From: Malachius bipustulatus
Taxonomy: Eukaryota > Arthropoda > Insecta > Coleoptera > Melyridae
DNA length: 64,000 nt
Direction of reading: 5' to 3'
NCBI GenBank assembly: GCA_910589415.1
Contig: OU342632.1
Location: forward strand, 35,291,637-35,355,636
Shown here: positions 1 to 11,711 of the stretch, one piece after another
Layout of the letters: the number at the start of each line of letters is the position of its first letter
Numbering within the stretch: the stretch's first letter is position 1
Made by a program: the position numbers and the translations under genes
Notes under the pieces: generated by a model
The model's database searches: none
What the model was told of the DNA's origin: nothing
The model's input: the letters and a program-made list of their open reading frames with translations, nothing else

Positions 1-526
1 CTACGAGTGATTTAAATTAGAATGAAAATTTATTAAAATAAGGAAAACTCTTTTAATGTATTTATATACCGAAGTTTCTGTCAAGCTATTAACGGCTTTT
101 TCATAAACGGCTCAGTTCATAAAGGCGACATATTGCTTAATATACACTTCTTTAGATTTTTGAGGTAACAGATTTTGTATAGCAACATTTGATTGAAAAA
201 TAATTTCTTCTGGTGTAGAATATATTTCATTCATTGAATCATCTACAATGGTATCCATTTTAGGTAACTAAACGACACAAAACAGAAAATAATAATAATT
301 GTATATTGATCTGCCGTTCTGCGAATAAACAATGACGTTTCTCTAGTAAGTGCATGCATAGTGTCAACAAGCTTTAGGGAGCGGTCGGCGACGGGCTATG
401 TAGTTCACAGTCTCGTCCCGCTACGACACTTTATTCCACTCGTTTTTACTTTATGCACTATTCATAATAATCATGATTTTAGGAACTAAGAAACGTGTAA
501 AAAGTGCATTTTATGAATCACTCGTA
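1..526. mobile_element. Inverted-repeat element with recombinase-like ORF fragment
   Basis: The first bases read CTACGAGTGATTT and the complement of this (AATCACTCGTAG) ends at 526, so the segment is bounded by inverted termini. The left flank lies outside the window, so no target duplication can be tested. Inside, on the minus strand, is a short ORF (112-258) resembling the N-terminus of tyrosine-recombinase-like proteins. I read this as a shortened derivative of a Crypton-like or similar element. The class is inferred from 48 residues only. Confidence 0.45.
112..258 (-). pseudogene. N-terminal fragment of a tyrosine-recombinase-like (Crypton/ZMYM-type) protein
   Basis: A 48-codon ORF starts at an ATG at 258 and stops at 112-114. 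It contains the segment LLPQKSKEVYIKQYVAFM. That matches the pattern LLPxKSxxxYxxxYxxF found near the N-terminus of many insect proteins with a phage-integrase-like or ZMYM-type core-binding fold. The expected Trp after the Phe and everything downstream are missing. The ORF stops a little over 100 bp before the inverted terminus. It is probably a dead fragment carried by a non-autonomous element. The family call is from memory of the motif and has not been searched. Confidence 0.4.
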
Positions 527-3476
527 GATGAAAAAAAAATTTGCTAGGAAACAATCTACACTTTGATTTTGCTTGCATATCATATAAAAGTTAATATATT
601 TTTTCAAGCAACTGCAGAATTGCGATATGAAAGTCTTGGCCGTTATTTTAAAATTTGAAACTGAATAAAAAAATAGATAATTTCAACAAGATTCACCAAG
701 TCAACTGTATAAGTATGGTAAACTTTTTCAATATTATATCATTTTTATCACTTTTATTAAATGCACCTGAACTATTTTTACATAAGTAACTGATAGGTAC
801 ATGAGTTAAATAATCGAAGGAAAGTGAAATGATCTACGACGTTTACTCGTATAATACAAAGAGCACGTTCAGAGTACCAAAGACCAACGGGGGTTTCTAA
901 TCATTCAACACGCGATTCAACAACCGCAAAGTTTAAGTGGTCGCGTTCAGGAAGACAATAACTTACAAAGACTAAGCAGTGAAGTTTGAAGTTTGAACGC
1001 GTACCACATTTCACGCAAAATTAAACATTTCAAAGATTTAATTAAAAGCCATGAGAATTTAATTCTCTGTCTTCTCACTGTTTTCAAAATATGGTAATTT
1101 TTTCTTCCATTATTTTCCAGTCAAATTTGAGTTCGAAAATAAAAATTTGATGGTTTCGTTTTGAAAATTACCCCAACCGTTTTCAAAAATTTTGCCTTTA
1201 AAGAAATTATTACTTCAACCTTCGATTCATTATAATTAGTAACTTTCTATACGGAAACTGGACTTCAATAGGAAAGTTTTAACTGAAGATAAAGAACTAA
1301 TGACCAAGAGGTTTGTTTCAGACATAAACATAAGTAAAAATGACATCACCTTACTAACGGAGTTTTTTACCCAAGGGAGTTACACCCTTGTCAGAATTGT
1401 CTGATCGCAAGTACAGATCTAGGGATCACAGTCGTGTATGAAGCATGAATATCCTTATTTTATTTGGCAACTTTGTCGCTTACGTTGCGAGATCTTTGGC
1501 GACTTTGTCGCTTACGTTTCTTTGCAAGATCAACGATGATATTAGATTTGGCAAATGGGACTTGCGTTTCTAATTTAAATTGCAGAATTCTTTCTAGAAC
1601 AAATTAGAAATCTCTTGAACAGCAGGTGAAGCGAGAACTGAAGACATGGACGGTACTGTTTCGTCCTTTTTATGGATCATCAGCTTGTCACATGAGTCAG
1701 ATTCACAACACATACCATACGAAAGATTTGAAGTAATACTTATGATTCTTGTGATGAGTCCTTCCGTGATTTTAGTGACTTTTATTTAACCTCAAATGAA
1801 TTTTAGTAGGTAAGTACAGAAGTAGATATTATGTGCACGATATATTTTGTCTTGCGTGCAGTGAGATCGCGTGGATTTGAAATTTATACGTTAGACAGAC
1901 GTTACAGAATCACTTTGATCTTCAAGTAACCATATTTTTATTCTTATAAATCTAAAAATATTAACCGATTTAACAAAAACAAAATAATTTATAAGAAAAC
2001 AAAAAGACATCAGAAAAGATGCGGGGTACACGGCAGCCGCCACCTTAAAAACCAGAGACAGACTGGTCGTAAATCGTAATCATAAAATCATAAAACAGAT
2101 TTTTAAGAAGAGAACTTTTCAATTCTTATAAATGCCATCCAATAACTTACAGGCATTATGAGAAAAAAAAAGATTGCAAGTTCTCATTTTTGATAACGTG
2201 TCAAGCGACAGCTTGCTCGCAGTGGCGTTTTTTTTAAGATTTACGACTTCGATACGCTGCTTCCAGGAATACTTTGAATGTGAATTACGTATTATTGTAT
2301 TTACGCCGTAGGTATTCCTATTATGTACTTGCTTTTGCAGGAGCATAAGCGCAAACATCAACTCTATGATGTTTTAGCATCAGTTTAAATAAAATTATCC
2401 TGATATCGTTTAGTCCTCTAAAGCAGTCGTAATTACTAATTATTCAAGTTTCATTGCTCTCAGACGACTTTTTCAAGCGATTTCTCATCAAAGTTTCCCA
2501 TAATATTATTACCCCTCGAGCGAAATAAAAAAAAAACTATTTTATGTTCACCTAAATAAATCACAAAAACACCAAAAACTTGTATTAATAAAAATGAAAG
2601 AGAAAAAACGGAAAACACCTTAAAATATACTTATCTACTCCCTTATGAAAGTTGACAATTACAAAACAACTTGCATAGACTGAAAGTGAGCCTTTACACA
2701 TACCTGTTGTGTAATGAGACTCAAAACAGTGTTGTAATTTTTTATTACAACACGGTCTTGTAAACCATCAGAGTCAAAACTAGCGGCAAATAATGCAAAG
2801 TTAATCTAATGAGAGAAAAGGTATAAAATTCACAAACCTGCTATTATCGAAATGAGTGGCACACGCAATATTATGTATTCATTTAATAATTTCCATTAAA
2901 TTGCATCATAGTTCCTTAAAATTATCAAAATTTAACACAGAAATCATAATTATTAATTCAAGAATGTTTTTGATGAAGTATTTATTGATATTGATTAACA
3001 TTGACAATGCTAATATATTTGACGTTTCTTGTTAACTTAAATATTTGATTATAAAACATCGAGAAGGACTATAATGCCAGTTCTATTGAACACGATGTAA
3101 AATGCCACTTTGAAACAACTAATAGACATTTCTTATTGTTCAGACATTCACAGTTTTACTCTTTATTAGTTCAGTGCGTCATTTTATTGGTTTTTGAATA
3201 ACGGATGTGTTGTTTCCGCCACATCCAAACAACTTGATGAGCCTTAAAAATCTCATCAAATTAAGTCCGTTTAAGTGCGAAACTTGTGCAAAAGTCATAA
3301 ACTCGTCACAGGGTTAAAACAGAAATCCCAAACATTTTTTGTTATAGCCGGGTACACTAAATGTTAAGTGTATTTATAGCAAAATGCACCATTGTATGTA
3401 GGCATATTTATAACCACTGTACAAGTTTAGGCGGAGCTTCAACTCTGATGAAATTTATGGCTTATGCATAAGTTTA
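527..3476. other. No recognisable gene (AT-rich intergenic or intronic DNA)
   Basis: No ORF with recognisable homology. The only internal structure I see is an imperfect direct duplication of a roughly 35-bp unit containing ACTTTGTCGCTTACGTT around 1468-1520. This may be intron of the minus-strand pasilla-like gene whose first exon lies at 29.8 kb. Confidence 0.5.
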
Positions 3477-3510
3477 GCCGACCAAACTTTAATAATAAAG
3501 TTTGGTCGGC
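3477..3510. repeat. Perfect 14-bp hairpin
   Basis: GCCGACCAAACTTT (3477-3490) is followed after 6 bases by its exact complement (3497-3510). Short; function unknown. Confidence 0.6.
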
Positions 3511-5614
3511 GGCTTCAGCTTACGGATAAGGTAGACGTCCTCCACCAGAAGCTAAAGCTGGAATAAACACAATGAAAGTAAGAGTGAGAGTCCTGAGAAA
3601 GTCCTAAGAACGGTATGTGTGATGGCGGCTGCATTGAAATCGCCACCTTTATTACAGTTGGAAGCGGACCTGGAAATGCGATCTCCACTTAGATTACTAC
3701 AAGGAGGTATGAGGAACACTATAGGGTGACTAGTCTGAAGATGTGCTGTCAGCTATCGCTATAGACATTCCCAGGTTCCAGGTTGCCGTCTGGCCTGGTT
3801 AAGTACGCAAAAACGTTACGTAATGGAAAATTCGTATCGATCAAAGGGCCATAGTAAGAACAGAGGAAATCTGATACCAGAAAATTGAGTCCTGCTGGTC
3901 CCCAATTGGATTTCTATCACAAACTGCTAACCAAAGCTTTGATCAAATGTAATAATTACATGAGATATCAAGAACATGTCAAAATACTCAAAAAATGACA
4001 TACTCTGAAGACTTGAAGACAGATCAGCAATCAAAAGTCCTGATTCGAAAAAGGCTACTTCCTGCAGTTGTTATAAGATCAAGAGGAATATGTTCTGGTC
4101 ATTGCAGGTTGAACAAACATTGGTGTAACCAAAACAATTCCAGAAGTATGTTTTGCATCTTTCCAGCAATAATTTTGTCAATATTGGCAAATAGTGGGAG
4201 AAGTCTGCTTGATATGGTCACAATTGGGCGAACTCCACCATAAGGCTCATCCGAGAAATCGAGGAGGTTTGAGGATATGGATTTTGAGATAGGTCATCAT
4301 CAGTAACAATCACATCTTTGCTGCAATCCAGAGATCCAAGAATAAACAATCGAGTGAGGGGATCATGCATCATTAAAAAATTACGATAATTTGGATAATC
4401 TTTTCCGGCCTTGAATAACACTCCCCATTTTTGCAAACCATCATAAATGATAAAGTTATAGGTACCTGGTTATAGTGTTACCACACTTTGATGACATATG
4501 AACTGACACACCATCTAAGAATCAACCTACTTATAAGCCGAAAATTATAATTGAATAATCAAGCTGGTAGAGTCTCGGATTACGATTCCACGTGGTGGAT
4601 CCCATGATGGATCGTCATGACAGACGATAATATTCAGTTATTAGATGATCCAAACGTGTTATTATATAAAATTGCTAGGTATTTTATAACATTTAAATAA
4701 ATAATGGTGTAGTAATCCAAAGTCTACGGGACTGCGAAAGTTAAGATATTACTCTATTCCGATAATTTCGGAGATAATTTCCGACTCTCCTGACATTTAG
4801 GTTAGCGATTGCGTAATCCAATAACAGCGTTATCTGAACGACCAGACAAAAATAAAACCGTATTATGAACAAACCGATAAATTAAAATACAATAGATAAT
4901 AGAACGAACAAATACCTACCTATAATAATGAATATTCATTATTATAGGAACCTGGTTATACCACTGACTTAGGTACACGAAACCAATAATATACCTTAAA
5001 GAAAATATATTACTTCAATAATAATTATAATTATTACCGACCTGGAAGAAGCAACTTTTGTTTGTTTCTTTGCTATAATTACCGAGTAAATGCTATGATA
5101 ATAAGTGAAGGCCATTTCATAGAAAAAATTGAATTTTTTGCTGACCGAGCAGAAAATGAACTAGTTTTTATCCCAGACGTGATCAATCTTACTTGAGATT
5201 CCAGGTCAAGCCTATAAAATAGTAGAGAGCAAGAAAATGAGCTTTTATAAAATATTATTAATAACTCTGTCGTCAATTTTATTTCGCAACGTTTTATAGA
5301 TAGATAGATAGAGAGATAGATGAGAAAAGAGAATTGGCTTGATGATTGTATTGACATTTCGATTACTACGCCCCTTCTTTTATTTCGCAAAATCTCGTGA
5401 AGTAATGAGTCGTTTATATGCAAAAAAATTGGTCTAGGCCTTGATCATGCACAAACCAGCACGTCATGCATAGAAGCAATAATATTATTTACAAATCAGC
5501 TGATTAAAATGCCACTAAAATTGTTACAAAATTCCATTCCATGTTTAGTTCGATTTTTTTGTTGCATTTTCTTTTGTTTTCTCGTAACGGCGATAAAAAA
5601 ATATGTAGTACGCA
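3511..5614. other. No recognisable gene; 30-bp perfect palindrome and GATA microsatellite
   Basis: Contains a perfect 30-bp palindrome at 4919-4948 centred on GAATATTC and a short GATA run near 5299-5320. ORFs of 60-115 codons are present on both strands but none shows a recognisable motif. Confidence 0.45.
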
Positions 5615-5725
5615 AAAAGTGGTCAACAGAAACTGGTAAGCAGAAAGTGGTAAGCTACGAGTGGTAAGAAAATGCTGCGGTAAGAAAAGTGGTAAGAAAA
5701 AAGTGGTAATATAAAAAGTGGTAAG
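5615..5725 (+). repeat. Minisatellite of AGTGGTAAG-like units
   Basis: About eight degenerate copies of a unit around A(A/G)TGGTAAG occur at irregular spacing (near 5616, 5631, 5645, 5659, 5677, 5687, 5701 and 5716). The unit contains GGTAAG, the core of a 5' splice-site consensus. Confidence 0.6.
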
Positions 5726-5989
5726 TATCTAGAATGATAGGTGCAAAAAATTGTTTTTTCAAACTTTCTTGCTTTATCCAGGTCCGAGTTGGTTAATGGT
5801 GACATCATCAGTAAGGTATAATCTGCGTCCTCAATCATCATCGGTCAATCATCCATTGATTCCATTGGAAGATCCGGTACTTTTGTGCACCACTCGTCAC
5901 TGCAGAAGCCAAGCCACATTATCTAAAACCAGCTATCCTGCAACCACGTGATTCTACGCCACATCCTTTCCTACAAGTGCATCATGAAA

Positions 5990-6440
5990 TTAAAGTCAGT
6001 AAGGGTCTCAGATGCTGGTTTGCTCTGTCATTGTGAGTGCAGTCTTCTAGATTTTTTTGAATTCCATGCCATTTTTTAGACTTGCATGGTGCTGGATGGA
6101 ATAAATATTGATAAAGATCTTGGGGCGCCAGTCTTCTGGAATTTTTGGAACTCATACCATTTTTTGACTTGCTTGTGCCGGAATGCCCTTCGTTGATGGT
6201 GAGTCCATCCCTCGAAGTGCATGAAATGAATTTCGAAGATCTTGGTTGCTAGTTGCTTTATCATTGTGAGCGGAACGAGTCCATTTTTGCCAAGTTTCCA
6301 GCCCCAGTCTTCTGGATTTTTTTGTGGATCCCATACCATTTTTGGATTTGCTGGTGCTGCTGCTGGTACGTCCTGGTACACCCTGACTCTCTCATACAGG
6401 TATATGATACCGTATATTACAGTCCTTCGTTGTTGCATGG
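5990..6440 (-). pseudogene. Decayed fragment of an uncharacterised repeat-borne protein (WGW motif)
   Basis: The minus-strand ORF starting at 6438 contains RVRVYQDV, then NPEDWGWKLGKNGLVPLT. This resembles the C-terminal part of an uncharacterised protein family that is repeated in insect genomes and ends in an R-Y-Q ... DW/LGW-type motif followed by a Leu-Val-Pro stretch. Downstream on the minus strand, the same segment recurs in decayed form near 6130 and 6042. The sequence has therefore been locally tandem-duplicated and has lost its frame. It is not a functional gene. The family relation is recalled, not searched. Confidence 0.35.
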
Positions 6441-6727
6441 CAGAGAAGCAACACTTTTTGCTTTTTGTAGTAGATTTACTGAAACGTTGGTAGGTAGAGG
6501 ACTTCTTCTAAACAAAGACAAAAAACCGAAACTGGAAAAAATTAACAGAATCGTAGTAGTTAAAATATGTAATATGTAATCGATTATAATCGATGTCGCT
6601 GTGAGAGCAAGCAGCTAGTAGCATCGTCTCCAGGTAAAAGTCAAAATAAACAGTGTAGAGAGTGAAGTTAATTATTCAAAATTAGTGAAAATAAACAGAT
6701 AAACGAGTGTGAACTATTATATATAAA

Positions 6728-7360
6728 ATGCCTTTTACACAATCACAGTTGAGCGATATAAGGATGATAATACAAGAAACAATTAAAGAAATGTATAAGG
6801 ACGATACATTCTTATCAAGTATAGCAGTTAAGATAGGCGGTAAACTTGCAATAAATGAAAAATTCAAAGAAGCTGATAATAAAATGAAAACACTGGTGGA
6901 TGACTACGGGCTATTAAACCAGAAATTAATAAAAATGGAGCAATTTTCAAGAAGGAACAATATAAGAATCTATGGAGTACCAGAGGGAAGCTCAGGGAAA
7001 AATATAATTGAAGAAATAAATGAAGAAACAGAATTAGAATTTAAAGAAGAGGATATCGAGAGCTGCTATCGCTTGGGAAGTAAGGTGACGGACAGAAACA
7101 GAGCAATAATTATCTGTTTCAACCAATACAAACAAAAACAAGAAATCATGAAGAAGAGAAGACTACTAAAAGGCACAAAAATTGTAATTATGGATGATTT
7201 AACTAAATATTATCACGATTTACTGAAGAAGGCGGTTGAGAAGATAGGAAAGAAAAATGTGTGGTGTCTAGACGGTAAAATATATGGCAAGACACAGAAT
7301 AAGAAACATCAAATTAAAAAACTGGAAGATATTGAAAATATCTCAAAACTGAAAATTTAA
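6728..7360 (+). CDS. LINE ORF1 protein (coiled coil plus RRM-like nucleic-acid-binding domain)
   Basis: This is a 210-residue intact ORF with a Lys/Glu-rich helical N-terminal half (about residues 15-75) likely to form a coiled coil. Next comes the signature FSRRNNIRIYGVPEG (about 75-90), then SCYRLGSK and RAIIICF, typical of the L1-type ORF1 RRM-like domain. The C-terminal segment (LLKGTKIVIMDDLTK ... VWCLDGKIYGK) matches the C-terminal domain of the same class. ORF1 proteins of this kind bind element RNA as a chaperone. ORF2 begins 168 bp downstream. The start ATG at 6728 follows an in-frame AT-rich leader and fits the family length. Confidence 0.8.
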   Translation: MPFTQSQLSDIRMIIQETIKEMYKDDTFLSSIAVKIGGKLAINEKFKEADNKMKTLVDDYGLLNQKLIKMEQFSRRNNIRIYGVPEGSSGKNIIEEINEETELEFKEEDIESCYRLGSKVTDRNRAIIICFNQYKQKQEIMKKRRLLKGTKIVIMDDLTKYYHDLLKKAVEKIGKKNVWCLDGKIYGKTQNKKHQIKKLEDIENISKLKI

Positions 7361-7528
7361 CTAAATAAACATTCAAGAAAAGGGGTATGGTGCTGCTAGA
7401 GAGTGAATGGCTTGATCATTGACATTTTTGATTCTAAGAAATTCTTTTTTTTTTTTTATATACAGCAATAAGGGAGATTCATTTAAACTTTATAGAATCT
7501 GGGCTGTTGTTATTTTATTTTCATTTGA

Positions 7529-10500
7529 TTGTATGAAATTGTATGTGAATATAACATGGATACTAATTTAGATATTTTAGATCATATAATAATTGAGGAG
7601 AGCGAGGAGGTAGGAACAAAGATTTTCGGAGACATTAATGAAGGCTACAAATTATTAAAAACTGGTAGGATATTAAATGTAGTGCATTTTAACATAAGAT
7701 CAATTAATCACAATTTTGATGAGCTGTTGTTATATCTGAATACACTGGACACGAAAAATATTGATGTGATTATACTGACTGAAACATGGAAAATAGACGA
7801 GGTGAGTGATTTTACTATACCTGAATTTACGATACTATATAGCAACTCAACGTTCAATCAAAATGATGGAACAGTAGCTTATGTGAGGGATGGGATATTT
7901 TCTTCAGTTGAAGTAATAAATCTGGGTCAAATTAAGATACTGAGGATCTCATGTACCTTGCCTGATTGTACTTGTGAAATAACCGCTTGTTATAGGCCTC
8001 CATCTACCAATGTTCGGGATTTCATTGCAGATTTAGATGATTATTACCAGAATAAAAGGAAGGGTGATATTGAAATTCTTTGTGGAGATATAAATATTGA
8101 CCTTTTGGACATAGGGAATACGAATGTGACTGACTATCTAAACGTATTAAATAAACACGACATGTTTCCATATGTTGATGTACCCACGAGAAAAACTAAA
8201 GATCAGAGCAGTTTGTTAGATCATTTTTTTGTTGGATGCCAAAATAAGAGTATAAACAAAAAATTTAACATTAGATCGTTTTTACTTGAGATAGCTCTTA
8301 CAGATCATGACTGCATTATTTTAAATCTGAAAAAACGGACTGAGGGTTTAAAAAAAGTTAAAGAAAATGTGTCTCAGACATTTAATAGGTTAGATTATTT
8401 TTATTTTAATGAAGACCTAAAAAATGAAAGTTGGGCGGAAATTTTACAAAGTGAAAATTCTATATATAGTTATAATGTATTCATAAATAAATTAAACTTT
8501 TATATCGAAAAAAATACCAAACAAATTAAAGTAAATAGGAAGTTGAAAACACTGAAACCATGGATGACTGTAGGTTTAATCAAATGCAGGGACCAAAGGG
8601 ATAAAATGAAGAAAAAGTTATTAAAGAACTATAGTATTGAAAAATATAATGAGTATAAAAATTATAGAAATTATTATAATAGTTTATTAAGAAGAACAAA
8701 AAATGAATATTACAGGAACAAAATTAAAAATGCAAATGGAAATTACAGGGAAGTCTGGCAGGTAATAGGCGAAGTTTCGGGCTGTAAAGAGAAAAATAGA
8801 TTTCATATCCAAAACATTACTGATGAAAAGGGCCATAATATTAAAGATGAAAAAAGTTTGGTAGACCATTTTAACAAATATTTCATCAGAGTAGGTGAAT
8901 CTTTAAGGGTGGCGGGACATACAAAGAATTACGAAGAGATTAGTCAAAAAAGAAATACGTCACAGGTCGGCTCTCTATTTTTGTACCCCGTAACGAGAAC
9001 TGAAATTATAAAATATATATTTGGTTTGAAAATAGGAGCAGCTAGTGGAAAAGACAAAATATCCTCAAAGACAATAAAGCACATTCATTTACATATATTG
9101 GCTCCTCTAACTCACATTATAAATATTATACTGCAAACAGGTGAGATCCCGGAAGCCATGAAGGAGTCAATTGTGACGCCTGTATTTAAAAAGGGTAATA
9201 AAAAAGCATGTGAGAATTATAGGCCAATTTCTGTAATAAGTAACTTTGCAAAAATATTTGAACAATGTTTAAAGACGAGACTGATTGGCTACCTGGAAGA
9301 AAATAAGATATTAAGCGACAAACAATTTGGATTTCAAAAGGGTGTAAGTACAGAAGATGCAGTTCTAGAATTGAATAGGTTTGTGATTGATAGTCTGGAT
9401 AGTGGTACGAAGTGTCTGTCTATATTTTTGGATTATGCTAAGGCTTTTGACACGGTTGACCATCATATACTAAAAAATAGGCTAGAGTCGATTGGTGTCA
9501 GAGGTACTGCCCTCAATTTATTTAGTAATTATTTACAGGGACGTTATCAGCGTGTGAAAATAAATCATACACTGAGTGACCCTTTACTGATTACGAGGGG
9601 TGTGCCCCAGGGAACAGTGTTGGGTCCTATTTTATTTTTAAATATATAAACAACATATACAACGTAGCACAACTAAATGGGTGTACTATTTCATGCGCTG
9701 ATGATACATGCATTGTTTTTAATGATGACACATGGGAAGGCGTGTATCAGAAAGCTGAGAAAGATATATCGATTATAAAAAATTGGCTTGATGTAAATCA
9801 ACTGAGTTTAAACGTAGAAAAAACCAAATTTATGACTTTTTCACTTTCTACCGCCGATCGACCACAAAAAAGCAAAATAAAAATCCATGGCCAAAACTGC
9901 TCGGAGAAACATTGTGGTTGTCTGGAAATTGCCAGAACAGACACGATAAAGTACCTTGGGGTAATGATGGACCAACATTTGAGATGGGATGAGCATATCT
10001 CTTATCTGGCAGTTAGACTAAGAAGACTCACACATAAATTTTATCAGCTTAGAGACATACTTAGTAAGAAATTACTGTTGATTGTGTTTGATACGCTTGC
10101 GCAATCAATTGTTAGGTATTGCATCCTTGTATGGGGAGGAATGTACAGTAGCATACTGCAGACATTGGTGGTGACTCAAAAAACGTTAATTAAGGTACTA
10201 TTTAAAAAGAATCCAATGTATTCCACAGAGTTACTATACAGGGAGACAGATATTTTGCCAGTAAGGAGACTGTACATGTATCAAGCTATTTTGTGGGTTA
10301 CCAAGAATTTCAATAAATTCACAAAACGGGCTCATTCTTATGCAACCAGGCAGGTAGATGACGAATTATTATCAATCCCGTTGTTTAAGAGATCGAAATC
10401 GCAAAGAAGTCTGTTTTTCCATGCACCAAAACTGTATAATTGCCTACCAAAGGAAATTAAAGAAACCAAACCAAGAAACATCCTCAAAAAACGCATAATC

Positions 10501-10554
10501 TCATTTCTTGACCAGAGGTATGACGATATAGCGAAGATTCTTGGACTTGAGTAA
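7529..10554 (+). pseudogene. LINE ORF2: AP endonuclease and reverse transcriptase, frameshifted
   Basis: The first part (7529-9649) carries an APE-type endonuclease: NIRSIN, LTETW, LCGDINID and a terminal LTDHD. It also carries reverse transcriptase motifs: YRPISVISN, QFGFQKG, the motif A stretch LDYAKAFDTVDHH, and GVPQGTVLGP. The reading frame then hits a stop just after the motif B region. The protein continues in another frame, including the motif C region and the C-terminal domain (9742-10554, ending near LKKRIISFLD). The frame change fits a single-base deletion within the AT run near 9640-9650. The catalytic motif C box reads CADD where this group normally has Y/FADD. Both lesions should inactivate the enzyme. 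About 1000 residues in total, usual for the family. Confidence 0.85.
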
Positions 10555-10833
10555 TGAATATTTGTTGGTCTCACTGACTCTGTTTAGAGGCTGTATTCTC
10601 TAGGAGTACTGACTATTTTCCTGCCTCCTCAACCTCTAATTCTAGTATTTATTTAAATAGCTCTCTATGATATCAATTAGATTGTTAGGATAATAAAAGG
10701 TAAAAATAAAGGTGCATAGTTCGCAACACAAGCTAAATAGCTTAGGCGAATTTATCTAGTGTTCAAAAATGTATATCGCTAAAATGTAAAGTTGATGAGA
10801 AGTAATAATAAAAAAAAAAAAAAAAAAAAAAAA
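10555..10833 (+). other. LINE 3' UTR and poly(A) tail
   Basis: A 3' untranslated segment of about 250 bp ends in AATAATAAA followed by a run of more than 20 A residues to 10833, as expected for target-primed reverse transcription from a polyadenylated transcript. Confidence 0.75.
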
Positions 10834-11108
10834 GTTTTCATGTTACATGCCAATCTTTCTTGGTCACTCCGTGTAACATCTGTTGAATAATTCCTTCCGG
10901 GCCAAATAAATCTCCAATTTATTTTTACATATCCACACATTTAGACATAAATAAAAAAAAACACATCTGTGTCTCCGCGCTTCTATGATAAACAAAAAAG
11001 TAGGTCAAATATTCCGCATCAAAATCGTCAAATAGTTTGTTCAATGTTATTGCTTCGAATAATAAGATCTTTTTTTATAAACTAATTTCAAAATGGCCGA
11101 CTTTTATA

Positions 11109-11711
11109 CAGGATATTCCTAAATACCAGGTACATGCAAAAGGAGGTAATTATTTGGCTTATTTTATGCCTAAAAGTTCATATAAACATATGTTCGTTAC
11201 TTCGTTACTTCGTTACCGATCTACAGGGTGTTGAAAAAAAAATTGTTTTTTCTTTATAGCTCCCATAATTTTTGAGGTATATTTAGCTCAAATTTGGAAT
11301 GCAGGTTACGCTGAAGGGCTTACATCATTGGGCATGACAATAAATGGTGTGAAAGTCTACAGAAATATTTTTCCCTGGATTTCTCCCATTTCGCCCCCAT
11401 TTCACCCCCTGAAATTTTTTGCGATGCGCCGCTCGTAGATTTTAAAAGACAATGTGAGTTTTTCGACTTAATTAGATACTTTTTGGTCTCCTATAGTTTT
11501 TTTTTAATTTGTATTTATTTATTTTATTTTTTGAATTTCTATCCTCGAGGACCTATTGAAGAAAAAAAAGAATAAGTACATCTTCTAATTTCAACACCCT
11601 GTAGATCGGTAACGAAGCGGTTGCGGGCCTATGTTTAAATAAACTTTTTGGCATAAAATAAGCCAAAGAATTACCTCCTTTCGTGTGTACCTGGTATTTA
11701 GGAACACCCTG
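11109..11711. mobile_element. Fold-back element with TA flanks, containing a second CAGGGTGTT element
   Basis: The left arm (about 11109-11220) and right arm (about 11607-11711) are imperfect complements of each other, with outer ends CAGGATATTCC and GGAACACCCTG, each flanked by TA. At the centre, CAGGGTGTTGAAAA (from about 11223) and TTTCAACACCCTG (to about 11604) form a second inverted pair, also next to TA. This looks like one terminal-repeat element nested in the loop of another. No coding capacity. Confidence 0.65.

Larger units (their letters stand above)
6590..10833 (+). mobile_element. Near full-length non-LTR retrotransposon (CR1/Jockey-like group)
   Basis: The parts come in LINE order: about 135 bp of 5' leader, ORF1 (6728-7360), a spacer with a T-run, ORF2 with endonuclease and reverse transcriptase (7529-10554 across a frameshift), a 3' UTR, then an A-rich tail ending at 10833. 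The 5' boundary is approximate. No target-site duplication could be found by eye on the two flanks. Broken ORF2 argues that this copy is immobile, but little decay has accumulated, so the insertion is fairly young. Confidence 0.85.

Noticed and set aside
4218..4436. Minus-strand 72-codon ORF with protein-like composition (KDYPNYRNFLMMHDPLTRLF)
   Set aside because: No recognisable motif, no splice context and no neighbouring exons; kept out of the gene list.
4560..4640. tRNA-like look of a segment with GGTAGAGTCTCGGATTACGATTCC
   Set aside because: No cloverleaf could be completed: no matching acceptor stem or T-arm consensus at the right spacing.
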